The notes: generated from the letters alone by a model not told the origin. Shown: positions 36,070-45,452, counted from the stretch's first letter. The stretch is DNA of 64,000 nt from Gammaproteobacteria bacterium (GCA_024742995.1 JANSXK010000004.1:62001-126000), one strand, 5' to 3'. Made by a program: numbers and translations.

Positions 36070-38421
36070 TTAACGCCTTGCTTTCGTATCCCAGGGGACA
36101 TCAGGAGGTGCATGACCTGAGATTTCTTCATATTTATTTAAGGCCAACCGGATTTCCTGAGAAGGAAAAGATGCTATCTGAGCAGAATCCTTGATTTGAG
36201 AAGCGTAATTCCTGACCCATGCTGCATCAAGCGGTGTTTTTGATTGTTCTTTCCAAGTCAGCAGAGTGTTGTCACCATCCGTCCAATAAATTCCCAAATA
36301 ATCAGCAATATGCTGCGGTGAAAATAATTCGGATCGTGGAAGTGGATCAGTCAATTGCAGTGTTTTAGCAAAGAAAAAATAATTTAATCCCTCTTTTTTT
36401 AAGATCTCTTTTGCTATTGCTGGTTCACCAAAATAGACTATCAAAGGTTGTTGGGTAAAACGAAATGAGCTGTAGCTTTCCATATGACAGTCGGGCAGCA
36501 TACAGTAGCTGTGGATATGCATACTCCAAATACGTGTTTTAAGCGGTAATTGTTTCCATACGGTTTCTGCTGCGGGATATATACCACCCCACGGCATCCG
36601 GCCAGGCCATCCTTGTTGATTTTTATAAGCTTGTGCAATGCTGTATTGACCACCAACAAATTTTTTACCATTCTCGATAATAGGTTTCATGGTATCAACA
36701 TCATAATATCCTTCAATAATTTTTAAGGGGACTTGTAAGCTAGATGTGGCATTACTGTTTAGCCTTTGAAGGTTAAATGGTAATATCAAAGCAGTTAAAA
36801 CCACGATACTAAAAAGTATTCGATTCTTTAGCGCTGCATCCAAAAGTAGTAAACATACACACAACATAGGTGCATAAGTAAATGTGGACATCCTGTAAAA
36901 TGAGATGGACTGATCGCGACCTATAAAAATGGCGATGATGATCACTACAAATAAGAAACCACCACAAGCATACAATGATGATTTATCGAATTTCATCGTC
37001 ATTTTTTTGTGAATCGCACCCCAAATTACTCTGAAAGCAACGCAACTTATTGATAGAATAAAAAGGATACCCCAAACATCTAATCTTATATATGCTAAAA
37101 TTTTATATATCAAATCTTGGGTCATTGGCACTGAATTGGCCGCCATCCCTATCCTTGACCAATGAAGAAATAGTACCTCAAAGGGCACACCCCAAGCTGA
37201 AATTTTTTTAAAATTAACCCATGGCCAAAACTGTAGTATTGTTTGATCGTCAGGTAAACCTGTTAAAAAATAACTCATCACGCTAATAAGCGTATAGACA
37301 GCCCCAGCTACTAATATGCCTTTCCCTATCCAAAGAGCAGATGGTTTGTTTTTTGTAATCAAAAAATATATAAAAACCAGGCTCAAATATGCACCAGTAA
37401 ACACTATCATTGTAGGAGAGAAAATAATCATAGCAGCTATGCTAAAAGATAAGGCTATACCCCACATCCGCCACTGAGTTGTTGTGGCCAGTCGTGACAC
37501 AATCCAAATAATAGACAACATCATTATGGCTGCTGGCTCATGCAGTTTCTCTAGGTCTCCCCAGCCTCCCTGGCGCATATTTTCCATAGGACCAGGTGTA
37601 TAAATAAATGCGATGATATAAAGTGATGCACCTATCCATGGAAATAATTGCCATGAAGCGGCCCGATTTAAAAAGGAGTATACGATCATCGCACCACCAA
37701 AAATCATGGCAGTCGTCACCAATTGAGGTGCCAAAGGATCGGTCAATAACATAGCGAGGAAAAATAGGCCTGCACCTTTAGAATAATAAAAGTGATACCA
37801 AACTTCATTGGGTAAAATGCTGCCGCTATCTATCACTTTCCTATAAAAATGAAAGTAATGGAGATAATAATCATGGCCCCCTGCAGGGTATAATCCTTTT
37901 GTAATAAGAAACAAAGAGATGGCGCAAACCATCACTGTGATCCCTGGCCAATACCAAGGATGCTTGGGCTGTATTATCTTATGTATACACTCGTTCAGCT
38001 TAGAGAGTGACATTACAAATACTATTATGCTCATCCCGACCATAAGTGGGCGCGTGTATAACCCTACAAACCCCAAGATGAATAAGATAATTTGCCAAAC
38101 ACCGATGCCAGTGAAAAGTCCAAGAAGGATCGATTCATTCGTGATTGATGTATTATAATATGGCTTTGTGGTACGTGTTAAAACCCAGTCACCAACAGCG
38201 TAAAACAACCACATCAAATAAATAATGAAGCATACACGCGCCATATTGTAGATGACAACAGTTGTACCCGTAGTAAAAAAATGTTTGTGATAAACATCAA
38301 TGACACTAAAAAAATAGATAAGGGCGATAAACCCTATACAGAATCCCCAAGCAATTGGGGACATATTTTTGATATGGTTCAACAAAAACTCCAAAAAAAT
38401 ATGTTTTACTCGGGTAACCAT
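36070..38421 (-). CDS. Large polytopic membrane protein, possibly GT-C-type glycosyltransferase
   Basis: 783 residues with roughly 12-14 hydrophobic helices in the first 540 residues, then a soluble C-terminal part of about 230 residues likely in the periplasm. That layout (multi-helix core plus periplasmic domain) fits GT-C-type lipid-linked-sugar glycosyltransferases. I do not see a clear DxD in the first loop, though GHDYYLHYFHFYRK follows helix 5. Function is uncertain; the neighbouring flippase-like and GT2 genes support surface glycan work. Confidence 0.55.
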   Translation of the reverse strand: MVTRVKHIFLEFLLNHIKNMSPIAWGFCIGFIALIYFFSVIDVYHKHFFTTGTTVVIYNMARVCFIIYLMWLFYAVGDWVLTRTTKPYYNTSITNESILLGLFTGIGVWQIILFILGFVGLYTRPLMVGMSIIVFVMSLSKLNECIHKIIQPKHPWYWPGITVMVCAISLFLITKGLYPAGGHDYYLHYFHFYRKVIDSGSILPNEVWYHFYYSKGAGLFFLAMLLTDPLAPQLVTTAMIFGGAMIVYSFLNRAASWQLFPWIGASLYIIAFIYTPGPMENMRQGGWGDLEKLHEPAAIMMLSIIWIVSRLATTTQWRMWGIALSFSIAAMIIFSPTMIVFTGAYLSLVFIYFLITKNKPSALWIGKGILVAGAVYTLISVMSYFLTGLPDDQTILQFWPWVNFKKISAWGVPFEVLFLHWSRIGMAANSVPMTQDLIYKILAYIRLDVWGILFILSISCVAFRVIWGAIHKKMTMKFDKSSLYACGGFLFVVIIIAIFIGRDQSISFYRMSTFTYAPMLCVCLLLLDAALKNRILFSIVVLTALILPFNLQRLNSNATSSLQVPLKIIEGYYDVDTMKPIIENGKKFVGGQYSIAQAYKNQQGWPGRMPWGGIYPAAETVWKQLPLKTRIWSMHIHSYCMLPDCHMESYSSFRFTQQPLIVYFGEPAIAKEILKKEGLNYFFFAKTLQLTDPLPRSELFSPQHIADYLGIYWTDGDNTLLTWKEQSKTPLDAAWVRNYASQIKDSAQIASFPSQEIRLALNKYEEISGHAPPDVPWDTKARR

Positions 38422-38443
38422 TGCAACGACAAGTCATTCAAGC

Positions 38444-39349
38444 TTATATTGCTATCCGACGTAGTATGATACTTCCCAGGATGTGAACTACAGACCTAAG
38501 ATTTTTCAAAGTCAACGCATTGCCATCGCCGCCCCTACGTTCAACTGTAATGCATGATACCTGTTGATAAGTAAACCCCATATCCAGCAATAAACATAAT
38601 AGTCCTGCCTGAAAACCAAAGCCACGTGTATTAGGATGCCAACGCATGACATTATGTCGCAAGTGAACCTGTAAGCCATTATAATAGTTCAATTTATTAC
38701 CGCTAACCCAATTAACAATCGTTGTATAAAAATGAGATATAAATCGTCTATACGCACTTTTGCCCTCAGCAGAAACATAGTACGGTACAATAATATCTGC
38801 GCTTCCAATCATTTTGAGCACTTTGGTAATGGTTTCAATTGGTTCAGCATTATCTCCACAAATCAGACGATAATACTTACCACATCCTATAAAAGCACCG
38901 TCAATATAGTTTTGAGCTAAGCCCTTGTTTGTTTTATTAATACGAAGACTAATATTTATATGGGGATGATTTGCAATGAATGTTCTAACAATATCAGCAG
39001 AGTGATCTTTCGAACAATCATCAATCACAATAATTTCATAGGTAATTTGAACAATGTCTAGGGCTTGTATGATTGTGTTAAGCGTATCCTCAATAAAAGC
39101 AGCTTCATTGTAACAAGAAACAAACAATGTCAGTTCGATCTGACAAACTTCACATGGAGGAGTGACCGTTTTTTGATGACGAATAGCCGTGCTTTGAACG
39201 ATTTCAGCATTCCAGTAACGTTGGAATGCCTCATGATTGTTGGTAGAAGTTGTGGTATATTCCTGAGAATCAGGACAGGTAGCGTTTACAGGAGCTGAGC
39301 TATATTTGCTCCCATGCTTTTTGCTTGGTTTGCATTTTTGGGGCCGCAC
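38444..39349 (-). CDS. Glycosyltransferase family 2 (polyprenyl-phosphate type)
   Basis: 301 residues. The start is GTG at 39349 with AAGGAG upstream on the minus strand. An odd polar 75-residue N-terminal extension with scattered cysteines precedes the GT-A core (LFVSCYNEAAFIEDTL, IIVIDDCSKDHS, LICGDNAEP). The layout suggests a DPM1-type transferase, but there are no C-terminal membrane helices. Three 10-base repeats lie in its upstream region. Confidence 0.78.
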   Translation of the reverse strand: MRPQKCKPSKKHGSKYSSAPVNATCPDSQEYTTTSTNNHEAFQRYWNAEIVQSTAIRHQKTVTPPCEVCQIELTLFVSCYNEAAFIEDTLNTIIQALDIVQITYEIIVIDDCSKDHSADIVRTFIANHPHINISLRINKTNKGLAQNYIDGAFIGCGKYYRLICGDNAEPIETITKVLKMIGSADIIVPYYVSAEGKSAYRRFISHFYTTIVNWVSGNKLNYYNGLQVHLRHNVMRWHPNTRGFGFQAGLLCLLLDMGFTYQQVSCITVERRGGDGNALTLKNLRSVVHILGSIILRRIAI

Positions 39350-39380
39350 AACTGCTCCTTATAGTATCTATTCATCCTTG

Positions 39381-39410
39381 TGACATAGTGTCATATAGTG
39401 TCATATAGTA
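39381..39410. repeat. Three tandem 10-bp repeats upstream of the 38444-39349 gene
   Basis: Units tgacatagtg, tcatatagtg and tcatatagta follow each other without gaps, one helical turn each, 32-61 bases upstream of the GTG at 39349. The last unit continues into TATAGT-acc-ACTATA, a small inverted repeat. This could be an operator with repeated protein sites. The rest of the 308-base gap (39350-39657) holds the possible gene remnant described separately. Confidence 0.5.
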
Positions 39411-39441
39411 CCACTATATATCAAGGATTCGTTCCCATTTT

Positions 39442-39582
39442 TTAATGCCGCATTTGAGTGCCTGTTTTATATGGCTCTGAGCGTTTATCATCAATTTTTT
39501 TTTGACTCACATGAGGACCAAGAAACATTGCGTTTCTTAACGCCATCAGGTAGATTGTATCCATGATTTCGCCCGCTATTTT
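39442..39582 (-). pseudogene. Possible gene remnant interrupted at an A9 tract
   Basis: On the minus strand an open frame reads KIAGEIMDTIYLMALRNAMF, continues LGPHVSQKK and then meets a stop just after a run of nine A (T9 at 39495-39503 on the plus strand). With eight A the frame continues as IDDKRSEPYKTGTQMRH to a stop at 39442. The composition looks protein-like. I do not recognise the family, and chance cannot be excluded. Confidence 0.3.
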
Positions 39583-39657
39583 TTAAATATTAGGATGTAT
39601 AGGGCGTTGAACTAATGGATTTTAGAGTAGGCCGGTATTTAATGATAAGGAGATATC

Positions 39658-40764
39658 ATGAAGTTGGTTAATTTTTTGCAACAATTTTTAAGGAATAGTA
39701 ATCAATCAGCACAAATGGCAGTTGAAATAAGGACTGGCCTCGCCAATCATTCCGAATTGGTCAATAGAAAATTTGATGCATTAATTCCGATGATTGAAAA
39801 TCTAAATCAGAGTATTGCCAATCTAAACCATAGTATTAACAATCTAAATCATCAAGATGCTGACCTATCAGGTTTTCAAAGTCCGCCAGGGGCAGCGAAA
39901 ACAGCCCCAACTAAACCTTTATTATTTTCTGAAAAAACATTGAACGTAGCCCATCCTGATTATAATGCAGATCTGGTTCGTAATTTTCCTGGAAAATTGT
40001 TTAATATGGACACGGGCATCAACAATGTTGTGTACGATGAACTGAAAAAAATGATTTTAGGTAACGAGATTTCTGAGGATCAATGGCAGGACATCTTAAA
40101 GCAAAGTTTAGCAGAGTTGAAAGCGATTCCACACGCAGAACAACTTTTTCAGCGTATTGCATACGTCGAAAATTATATGACTGAATTAGGAAGCAAATAT
40201 GGATCTGTCTATAGGCCTGGTTGGGTGAATCTGGATGACGCAATATTCCTATATTGGGTTGTCAGGAATTTAAAACCAAAAACAATTGTACAAACAGGTG
40301 TTTGTAATGGCTTATCTGCGGCGTTTATGGTTTTGGCAATGGTTAAAAATGGTGGTGAAGGTAATTTGCATACGGTTGATCTTGCGCCTACATTTAATGC
40401 TGACGATCCTGCATGGACAGCCAAAGGCGAAATTTACGGGGTTACGATTCCGGAAGGCAAAACATCTGGTTGGCTGGTTCCAGATGCTTATCAAGACCGA
40501 TTTTCTGTGATTCAAGGTGACGCAAAACTAATGTTACCTGAATTATTGAAAAAACTAGGCAGTATCGATATGTTTTATCATGACTCTGATCACACTTATG
40601 AACACATGATGTTTGAGTTTATGGAAGCCAAAAAATATCTATCAAAATCAGGCGTTTTTGTTGCAGATGATATTTCTTGGAATGCCTCATTATGGGATTT
40701 TGCAGATGAGTATCAAGTGCCCGCCTATAATTATAGAGGATCTGTCGGGATTGCTTGTTTTTAA
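39658..40764 (+). CDS. Class I SAM-dependent methyltransferase with N-terminal repeat/coiled coil
   Basis: 368 residues. Residues about 48-66 are three copies of a seven-residue unit (NLNQSIA, NLNHSIN, NLNHQ), encoded by 21-base repeats at 39799-39853; they probably form a coiled coil for oligomerisation. The catalytic part (about 170-365) has VQTGVCNGLSAAF (motif I), HTVDLAP, MFYHDSDHTYE and VFVADDISW, matching the Methyltransf_24 group with metal-binding acidic residues. AAGGAG precedes the ATG. It is a lone plus-strand gene between minus-strand genes. Confidence 0.75.
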   Translation: MKLVNFLQQFLRNSNQSAQMAVEIRTGLANHSELVNRKFDALIPMIENLNQSIANLNHSINNLNHQDADLSGFQSPPGAAKTAPTKPLLFSEKTLNVAHPDYNADLVRNFPGKLFNMDTGINNVVYDELKKMILGNEISEDQWQDILKQSLAELKAIPHAEQLFQRIAYVENYMTELGSKYGSVYRPGWVNLDDAIFLYWVVRNLKPKTIVQTGVCNGLSAAFMVLAMVKNGGEGNLHTVDLAPTFNADDPAWTAKGEIYGVTIPEGKTSGWLVPDAYQDRFSVIQGDAKLMLPELLKKLGSIDMFYHDSDHTYEHMMFEFMEAKKYLSKSGVFVADDISWNASLWDFADEYQVPAYNYRGSVGIACF

Positions 40765-40856
40765 AGCGCATCATTGGCGAATTTAAATGTAATCCCAGAG
40801 GATTTATGCGCCGGCTGTAACTCGGTGCAGGTTCTAATTCTGTGCGTTCGGTTGGC

Positions 40857-41036
40857 TCAAAATAATGTTTCGACATATTCCATTAGTGAGTCAAAGGTAG
40901 GAACGCCAGGATAGGGTCGGGTTAGTTTTGAGATCGCATCTAGACTATCGGGAAGAAAAATAAGCTTATCCGGGGTTTTAATAAAGCCTGGGGAATCGTA
41001 ATTTATGACGCCATTCCCATCTAGAATAATCATCAT
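40857..41036 (-). pseudogene. gmhB: gmhB remnant with large in-frame internal deletion
   Basis: A 59-codon frame starts MMIILDGNGVINYDSPGF and ends VPTFDSLMEYVETLF. The first part matches the GmhB N-terminus (ILDRDGVIN..DS..IKSPDE..PGSLEAI) and the last part matches the GmhB C-terminus. About 110-120 residues between them are missing. The catalytic DxD has become D-G-N, losing the second aspartate. GmhB is the heptose-1,7-bisphosphate phosphatase. The remnant lies 3 bases downstream of the Wzt stop, same strand. It is clearly inactive. Confidence 0.75.
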
Positions 41037-41039
41037 TTA

Positions 41040-41801
41040 TCATGAATCGCTTGCTGTATTCTGATCATAATATATTGCGTAAGCATCCTCTACCGAGCCA
41101 AAAAATTGAATCTCTCCGCCATTTAATAGCAGTGCCTTGTTACAGCAATCACGTATTAATCCATCTGAGTGGTTGGCAATCACAACAATGCTTGATTTAT
41201 TAAGCAAGGAAGTCATGCGTTCAGTCGCTTTTTTTATAAAATCGGTATCTCCCACACCAAATACTTCATCAATCAATAATATATCTGGTGTCACGCTAGT
41301 GGAAATAGCAAATCCTAACCGTAGTTTCATGCCGTTAGAGTATGTCCTAACTGGCATGGAAAGGTAATCACCTAAACCAGTTAATGCAGCGATGTCTTGT
41401 TGTTGTTCTTTAATTTGCTTGTGAGTTAAGCCCAACATTATGCCGCGCATCACAATATTTTCGTTCCCGCTACATTCGCTCTCCATGCCTTGCATGATGT
41501 CAAACATAGAGGATATATGGCCATTGATAATAGCATGACCATTTGTTGGTTCATAAATGCCGGCTAAAACGCGTAATAAGGTGCTTTTCCCCGCGCCATT
41601 ATGTCCAATCAAGCCAATGCGGTCTCCGTGATTGATAGACATGCTGACATCACTGAGTGAACGTACCACCATATAATCTTGGGCGTTGACTGCGACACGG
41701 CCACCTGTTGCAAGACGCATAAATTTTTTTTTGAGAGATTGTGAATCAATATTATATACGGGGAATTCTACGGAGACGTTGTGTAGTTGAATACTTGCCA
41801 C
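41040..41801 (-). CDS. wzt: Wzt-type polysaccharide export ABC ATPase
   Basis: 253 residues from a GTG at 41801 with AAGGA upstream; the longer ORF to 41903 lies inside the permease gene. Walker A is GHNGAGKS at 66-73, signature YSNGMKLRLGFA in place of LSGGQ, and Walker B is PDILLIDEVFGVGD, all typical of O-antigen/teichoic-type Wzt/TagH ATPases. There is no C-terminal carbohydrate-binding extension, so chain-end recognition is probably absent or elsewhere. It pairs with the permease upstream. Confidence 0.9.
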   Translation of the reverse strand: MASIQLHNVSVEFPVYNIDSQSLKKKFMRLATGGRVAVNAQDYMVVRSLSDVSMSINHGDRIGLIGHNGAGKSTLLRVLAGIYEPTNGHAIINGHISSMFDIMQGMESECSGNENIVMRGIMLGLTHKQIKEQQQDIAALTGLGDYLSMPVRTYSNGMKLRLGFAISTSVTPDILLIDEVFGVGDTDFIKKATERMTSLLNKSSIVVIANHSDGLIRDCCNKALLLNGGEIQFFGSVEDAYAIYYDQNTASDS

Positions 41802-41812
41802 GATAGTCCTTA

Positions 41813-42682
41813 TTATAACCAGTAAATAATACGTGCTCGACATCGAATAAAAATATGAGCGCTCATTAGAAATCCTAAAATAGTCATCATGCCTGCAAAA
41901 CATATATTCGCTGCAGAAGGAAGATGGCCTAGTAGCGGTTGTCGAATCAATTCAAGAAAAGCGTAAAAAGGATTCAAATCTACAATCCAATGTTTTATCC
42001 CTGTTAAACTTTCCGGTCCCCACATCACTGGAGTTACAAAAAATATGACTTGTACTAAGCTTTTAACTACGGGGCCAATATCTCGATAGCGGGCACCAAG
42101 AACGGCTAAAAAAATGCCGTAAAATAAACAGTTCAAGTAGATAATAGCTAACGCGGGGATTAAAAATAGGGTACAAAGGTCGATTTTTATTTCTTTGTGA
42201 AAAAAGATAAAAACAGGAATCATCACTAAAATATTGTGAAAAAAAATCAGGAGGTTACGTGCGATGACACGGTGAATGTGCAAACTGTATGGGAGCTTCA
42301 TTTCTTTCATGGACTGGGCTGTAAGAAACCCATCTGTACTTTCTACGATTAGAGCGGAGAGGAGCGACCAACTTAAGATACCGGACACAAGAAATGGGAA
42401 ATAATGCCGCATGTCTGTTCTGAAAAGATTAGAGTACAAATAACCCATAGAATAAACGGTGATGGCCATGCTTAATGTTATCCAGAAGGGTCCCAGCACA
42501 GAACGACGATAGCGTAAACCAATATCTTGATAGGCTAGCATGATCCAAATTCGCCATTGTAGCATGCCATCTTTTAAGTCTGACCAAGCTAAATTGAGTT
42601 GAGAGACACGCGAAGTTTCAAAATCTTCGGTTGTAATTAGTGTTTCTACAGACGGTGTCGAATCTGCGTGATCAACAGTCAT
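41813..42682 (-). CDS. wzm: Wzm-type polysaccharide export ABC permease
   Basis: 289 residues with a cytoplasmic N-terminal segment and about six hydrophobic helices; YRRSVLGPFWITLSMAI and TPVMWGPESL are conserved ABC-2 polysaccharide exporter segments. It forms a dimeric channel with Wzt for lipid-linked polysaccharide export across the inner membrane. It is 11 bases upstream of wzt. It marks the island as an ABC-exporter-dependent O-antigen locus. Confidence 0.9.
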   Translation of the reverse strand: MTVDHADSTPSVETLITTEDFETSRVSQLNLAWSDLKDGMLQWRIWIMLAYQDIGLRYRRSVLGPFWITLSMAITVYSMGYLYSNLFRTDMRHYFPFLVSGILSWSLLSALIVESTDGFLTAQSMKEMKLPYSLHIHRVIARNLLIFFHNILVMIPVFIFFHKEIKIDLCTLFLIPALAIIYLNCLFYGIFLAVLGARYRDIGPVVKSLVQVIFFVTPVMWGPESLTGIKHWIVDLNPFYAFLELIRQPLLGHLPSAANICFAGMMTILGFLMSAHIFIRCRARIIYWL

Positions 42683-42879
42683 AACTCTAATATATCCCTA
42701 TAGTTTAGCTTAAGACTTTGCAAGGGTAGCATTTGGTTTTTGAGTAATCAATGGTATGTCGACTATTTTGTCTGAGCTTTGCATTTACATAGGTTACCAA
42801 TGCGGTTGCAAATAATATGGAAAATCAGCACGATTCAGACGGATCTGCTGGCTAAAAAATAGTGATATCGTGAAGAACG

Positions 42880-42916
42880 TTGCACTTGATATCGATTGGT
42901 GTAGAATATTTTCTAC
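42880..42916 (+). promoter_or_regulatory. Candidate promoter of mdh
   Basis: TTGCAC (42880-42885), 16-base spacer, TAGAAT (42902-42907). The -10 lies within the inverted repeat GTAGAA-tatt-TTCTAC (42901-42916), which could bind a regulator. The ATG of mdh is 51 bases farther. The rest of 42683-42958 shows nothing else clear. Confidence 0.45.
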
Positions 42917-42958
42917 GCATCTACCTCGTTTGAGTAAATATCTATTAAGGACATCCAT

Positions 42959-43945
42959 ATGAGTGAAAAAGTAAGAGTTGTTGTTTCTGGCGCAGCTGGA
43001 CAAATTGGTTATGCATTGTTATTTCGTATCGCTTCGGGACAAATGTTCGGGGATGTGGATGTCGAACTCAATTTATTAGAATTAGAACAAGCCTTACCTG
43101 CGCTGCATGGTGTGGCAATGGAATTGGATGATTGTGCGTTCCCGCGTTTAAAACGAGTACTGTGCACGTCGGATCTGAATGAAGCCATGGATGGCGTTAA
43201 TTGGGCATTGTTGGTGGGATCTGTGCCTCGTAAGGAAGGCATGGAGCGTTCTGATTTATTGAAGATCAATGGTGGTGTGTTTATCGGCCAAGGCAAAGCA
43301 CTGAATGAACGTGCTGCGGATGATGCGCGTATTTTTGTGGTTGGTAACCCTTGTAATACCAATTGTTTGATTGCCAAGCATTATGCCAAAGATATTCCGG
43401 ATGATCGCTTTTATTCAATGACACTTTTGGATGAATTGCGTGCGCGTACGCAATTAGCTCAAAAAGCACAAGTAGATGTGACGGACGTGACTGAAATGAC
43501 CGTCTGGGGTAACCATTCTGCGACCCAGTTTCCTGATTTTGGTCATGCGAAAATCAATGGTATTTTGGTGCCTGGCGTGATCACAGATGAAGCTTGGTTG
43601 AAAGATACGTTTGTACCAACAGTTCAACAACGTGGTGCGGCGGTGATTAAGGCCCGCGGGGCTTCTTCAGCTGCGTCTGCTGCTAATGCAGTGGTCGGTT
43701 CGATTCAACATTTATTGACAGACACGCCGCCGGGAGAATCTTTTTCTATTGGTCATTCTTCCAAAGGCGAATATGGGGTGGATGAAGGCTTGATGTTCTC
43801 TTTCCCCACACGAATAGAACAAGGTCAGGTAAAAATTATCGAAGGCTTAGAATTTGATGCCTATGGTAAAGAGAAATTTAATGCAACCCTAGAAGAACTT
43901 CGTTCAGAACGAGATACTGTGAAAGAACTCGGTTTATTGGATTAA
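42959..43945 (+). CDS. mdh: Malate dehydrogenase
   Basis: 328 residues with NAD-binding GAAGQIG at 11-17, the mobile-loop segment [21 protein letters not shown], the Asp/Arg pair around D158 and R161 ([10 protein letters not shown]) and the catalytic His186 in VWGNHSATQ. The loop arginine that binds malate is in PRK. The family (type 2, cytosolic-like) usually has an Asn where this has Leu160. It oxidises malate to oxaloacetate in the TCA cycle. AAGGA lies upstream of the ATG. Confidence 0.95.
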   Translation: MSEKVRVVVSGAAGQIGYALLFRIASGQMFGDVDVELNLLELEQALPALHGVAMELDDCAFPRLKRVLCTSDLNEAMDGVNWALLVGSVPRKEGMERSDLLKINGGVFIGQGKALNERAADDARIFVVGNPCNTNCLIAKHYAKDIPDDRFYSMTLLDELRARTQLAQKAQVDVTDVTEMTVWGNHSATQFPDFGHAKINGILVPGVITDEAWLKDTFVPTVQQRGAAVIKARGASSAASAANAVVGSIQHLLTDTPPGESFSIGHSSKGEYGVDEGLMFSFPTRIEQGQVKIIEGLEFDAYGKEKFNATLEELRSERDTVKELGLLD

Positions 43946-43964
43946 AGCATAGGGTTGTATCGTG

Positions 43965-44732
43965 ATGCAGATTATCCCAATTCCAGCATTACAAGATAAT
44001 TATATTTGGACGATGATCAATCCGGCTGAGAAATTGGCCGTGATTGTCGATCCGGGGGAAGCTGTGCCTGTTTTGGGGTATTTGCAAGCGCATGATTTGA
44101 CCCTGGCGGGCATATTTTTGACCCATCACCATTGGGATCACACCAATGGGGTCAGTGATATTTTGACTCATACGGCAGTGCCTGTGGTGGCCTCAGCGTT
44201 GAGTCAGGTTGATGCGGTAACACAGCGTTTGCAAGATGGCGAGCGTATGATATTGAATGAGCACTTCCCAGAATTTACAGCAATCACCGTTCCGGGGCAT
44301 ACCCTAGATCATACTGCTTATTGTGTAGATACCGCTGTTTTTAGTGGTGATACCCTTTTTGGTGCTGGTTGTGGGCGCTTGTTTGAGGGTACGGCATCAC
44401 AGCTTTACCAGTCTTTGCAAAAATTTGCCGCTTTATCAGATGATACCCAAGTCTATTGTGGGCATGAGTATACTTTGGCAAATTTGAAGTTCGCGCATTT
44501 GGTTGAGCCGGGCAACCAGGCCATTTTGCAGCGTATGGACAAAGTGAAACGATTGTATGAAAAAGCGCTTCCGTCATTGCCATCTTCATTGGCTGAAGAA
44601 AAGGAAACCAACCCTTTTCTACGTTGTGATAGTTTAGAAGTGATTCAGCAAGTAGAACAGCATGTGCAACGCAAACTTCCTAATCCTGAGGAAGTGTTTG
44701 CTGCGTTGCGGGGATGGAAAGATACTTTTTAG
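43965..44732 (+). CDS. gloB: Hydroxyacylglutathione hydrolase (glyoxalase II)
   Basis: 255 residues starting MQIIPIPALQDNYIW, the usual GloB start. The dinuclear metal site motif THHHWDH is at 53-59, with further ligands in GHTLDH and the VFSGDTLF and GHEY segments. The C-terminal lid has NPFLR. It hydrolyses S-D-lactoylglutathione in methylglyoxal detoxification. It begins 19 bases after mdh stops and may be cotranscribed. Confidence 0.95.
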   Translation: MQIIPIPALQDNYIWTMINPAEKLAVIVDPGEAVPVLGYLQAHDLTLAGIFLTHHHWDHTNGVSDILTHTAVPVVASALSQVDAVTQRLQDGERMILNEHFPEFTAITVPGHTLDHTAYCVDTAVFSGDTLFGAGCGRLFEGTASQLYQSLQKFAALSDDTQVYCGHEYTLANLKFAHLVEPGNQAILQRMDKVKRLYEKALPSLPSSLAEEKETNPFLRCDSLEVIQQVEQHVQRKLPNPEEVFAALRGWKDTF

Positions 44733-44768
44733 CGTGTGGGAGGCAGATTGCTGCCATCTTAATGTATA

Positions 44769-45452
44769 TTATCCTATCTTTACAGCAATTGGCGTGGTTG
44801 CAATGAGTGATTCCACGCTTTTTTGAACTTCAGCACGTCCTAGCTCACAAGCTTGCGCCACCAAAGTGTTGACATCAATCTCTTCGCCACCATCATGGTA
44901 CTCATTAAATTTGGTCCAGAAGGCATGAAACATAGGTTTCGTCTGTACTGCAATCATAAGATCAGTAAGTTGGGCTACGTTTTTTTCTTCCAAAAGTTGT
45001 GCATAATTTCCTTGTTGCAAAGCAGTTTGTATTTCTCCTCGATTATTCTGTACCCAATTTTCTCCGAATACAGTCAACAACCGCTGAAAGAAGTGCTCTG
45101 AAATACAATCAGCATTATCTTGTTGATCAGCTTGGACGCATGCCGCATCAAATTCTGCGCTAAGATTGAACTCATCCGCCATTTTAGCTATGGCACGAAG
45201 TTGATAATCTCGGTCGCTAGGTTTGATTGAGTGAATGTCTTCAAATTGGATACGACAATGATCTGTGAAATCCGTATTAAACGCATCAACGAGCTCTTGG
45301 ATATCAGCTGCACCAGAGTTATTGGTAATTTGCTGATATCTCTCTTTTGAGTCTGATGTATGTTCTCCAAAGAGCGTGAATCTGTAAGAATGAGTTTCAG
45401 TTGTATTGAAGCGGGCGAGTCTATTTAACGACTCTGATCTTGTGTCGGTCAT
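44769..45452 (-). CDS. Hypothetical protein
   Basis: A 227-residue acidic, mostly helical protein with no signal peptide, membrane segment or recognised domain. AAAGGGAAA lies upstream of the ATG. It is convergent with gloB and followed upstream by prmA on the same strand (prmA ends 78 bases away). A small lineage-specific regulator or effector is possible, but nothing in the sequence decides this. Confidence 0.55.
   Translation of the reverse strand: MTDTRSESLNRLARFNTTETHSYRFTLFGEHTSDSKERYQQITNNSGAADIQELVDAFNTDFTDHCRIQFEDIHSIKPSDRDYQLRAIAKMADEFNLSAEFDAACVQADQQDNADCISEHFFQRLLTVFGENWVQNNRGEIQTALQQGNYAQLLEEKNVAQLTDLMIAVQTKPMFHAFWTKFNEYHDGGEEIDVNTLVAQACELGRAEVQKSVESLIATTPIAVKIG

Noticed and set aside
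40619-40876. 85-codon minus-strand frame overlapping the methyltransferase 3' end and the gmhB remnant
   Set aside because: Most of it is antisense to the methyltransferase; its N-terminal part shows no recognisable family, though it begins within the remnant region.
42959-43945. MDH as a non-functional variant
   Set aside because: The Asp, Arg and His catalytic positions are present; only a neighbouring residue is unusual.
44742-44755. GGCAG-attg-CTGCC hairpin as gloB terminator
   Set aside because: The stem has only 5 bp and no T-run follows.
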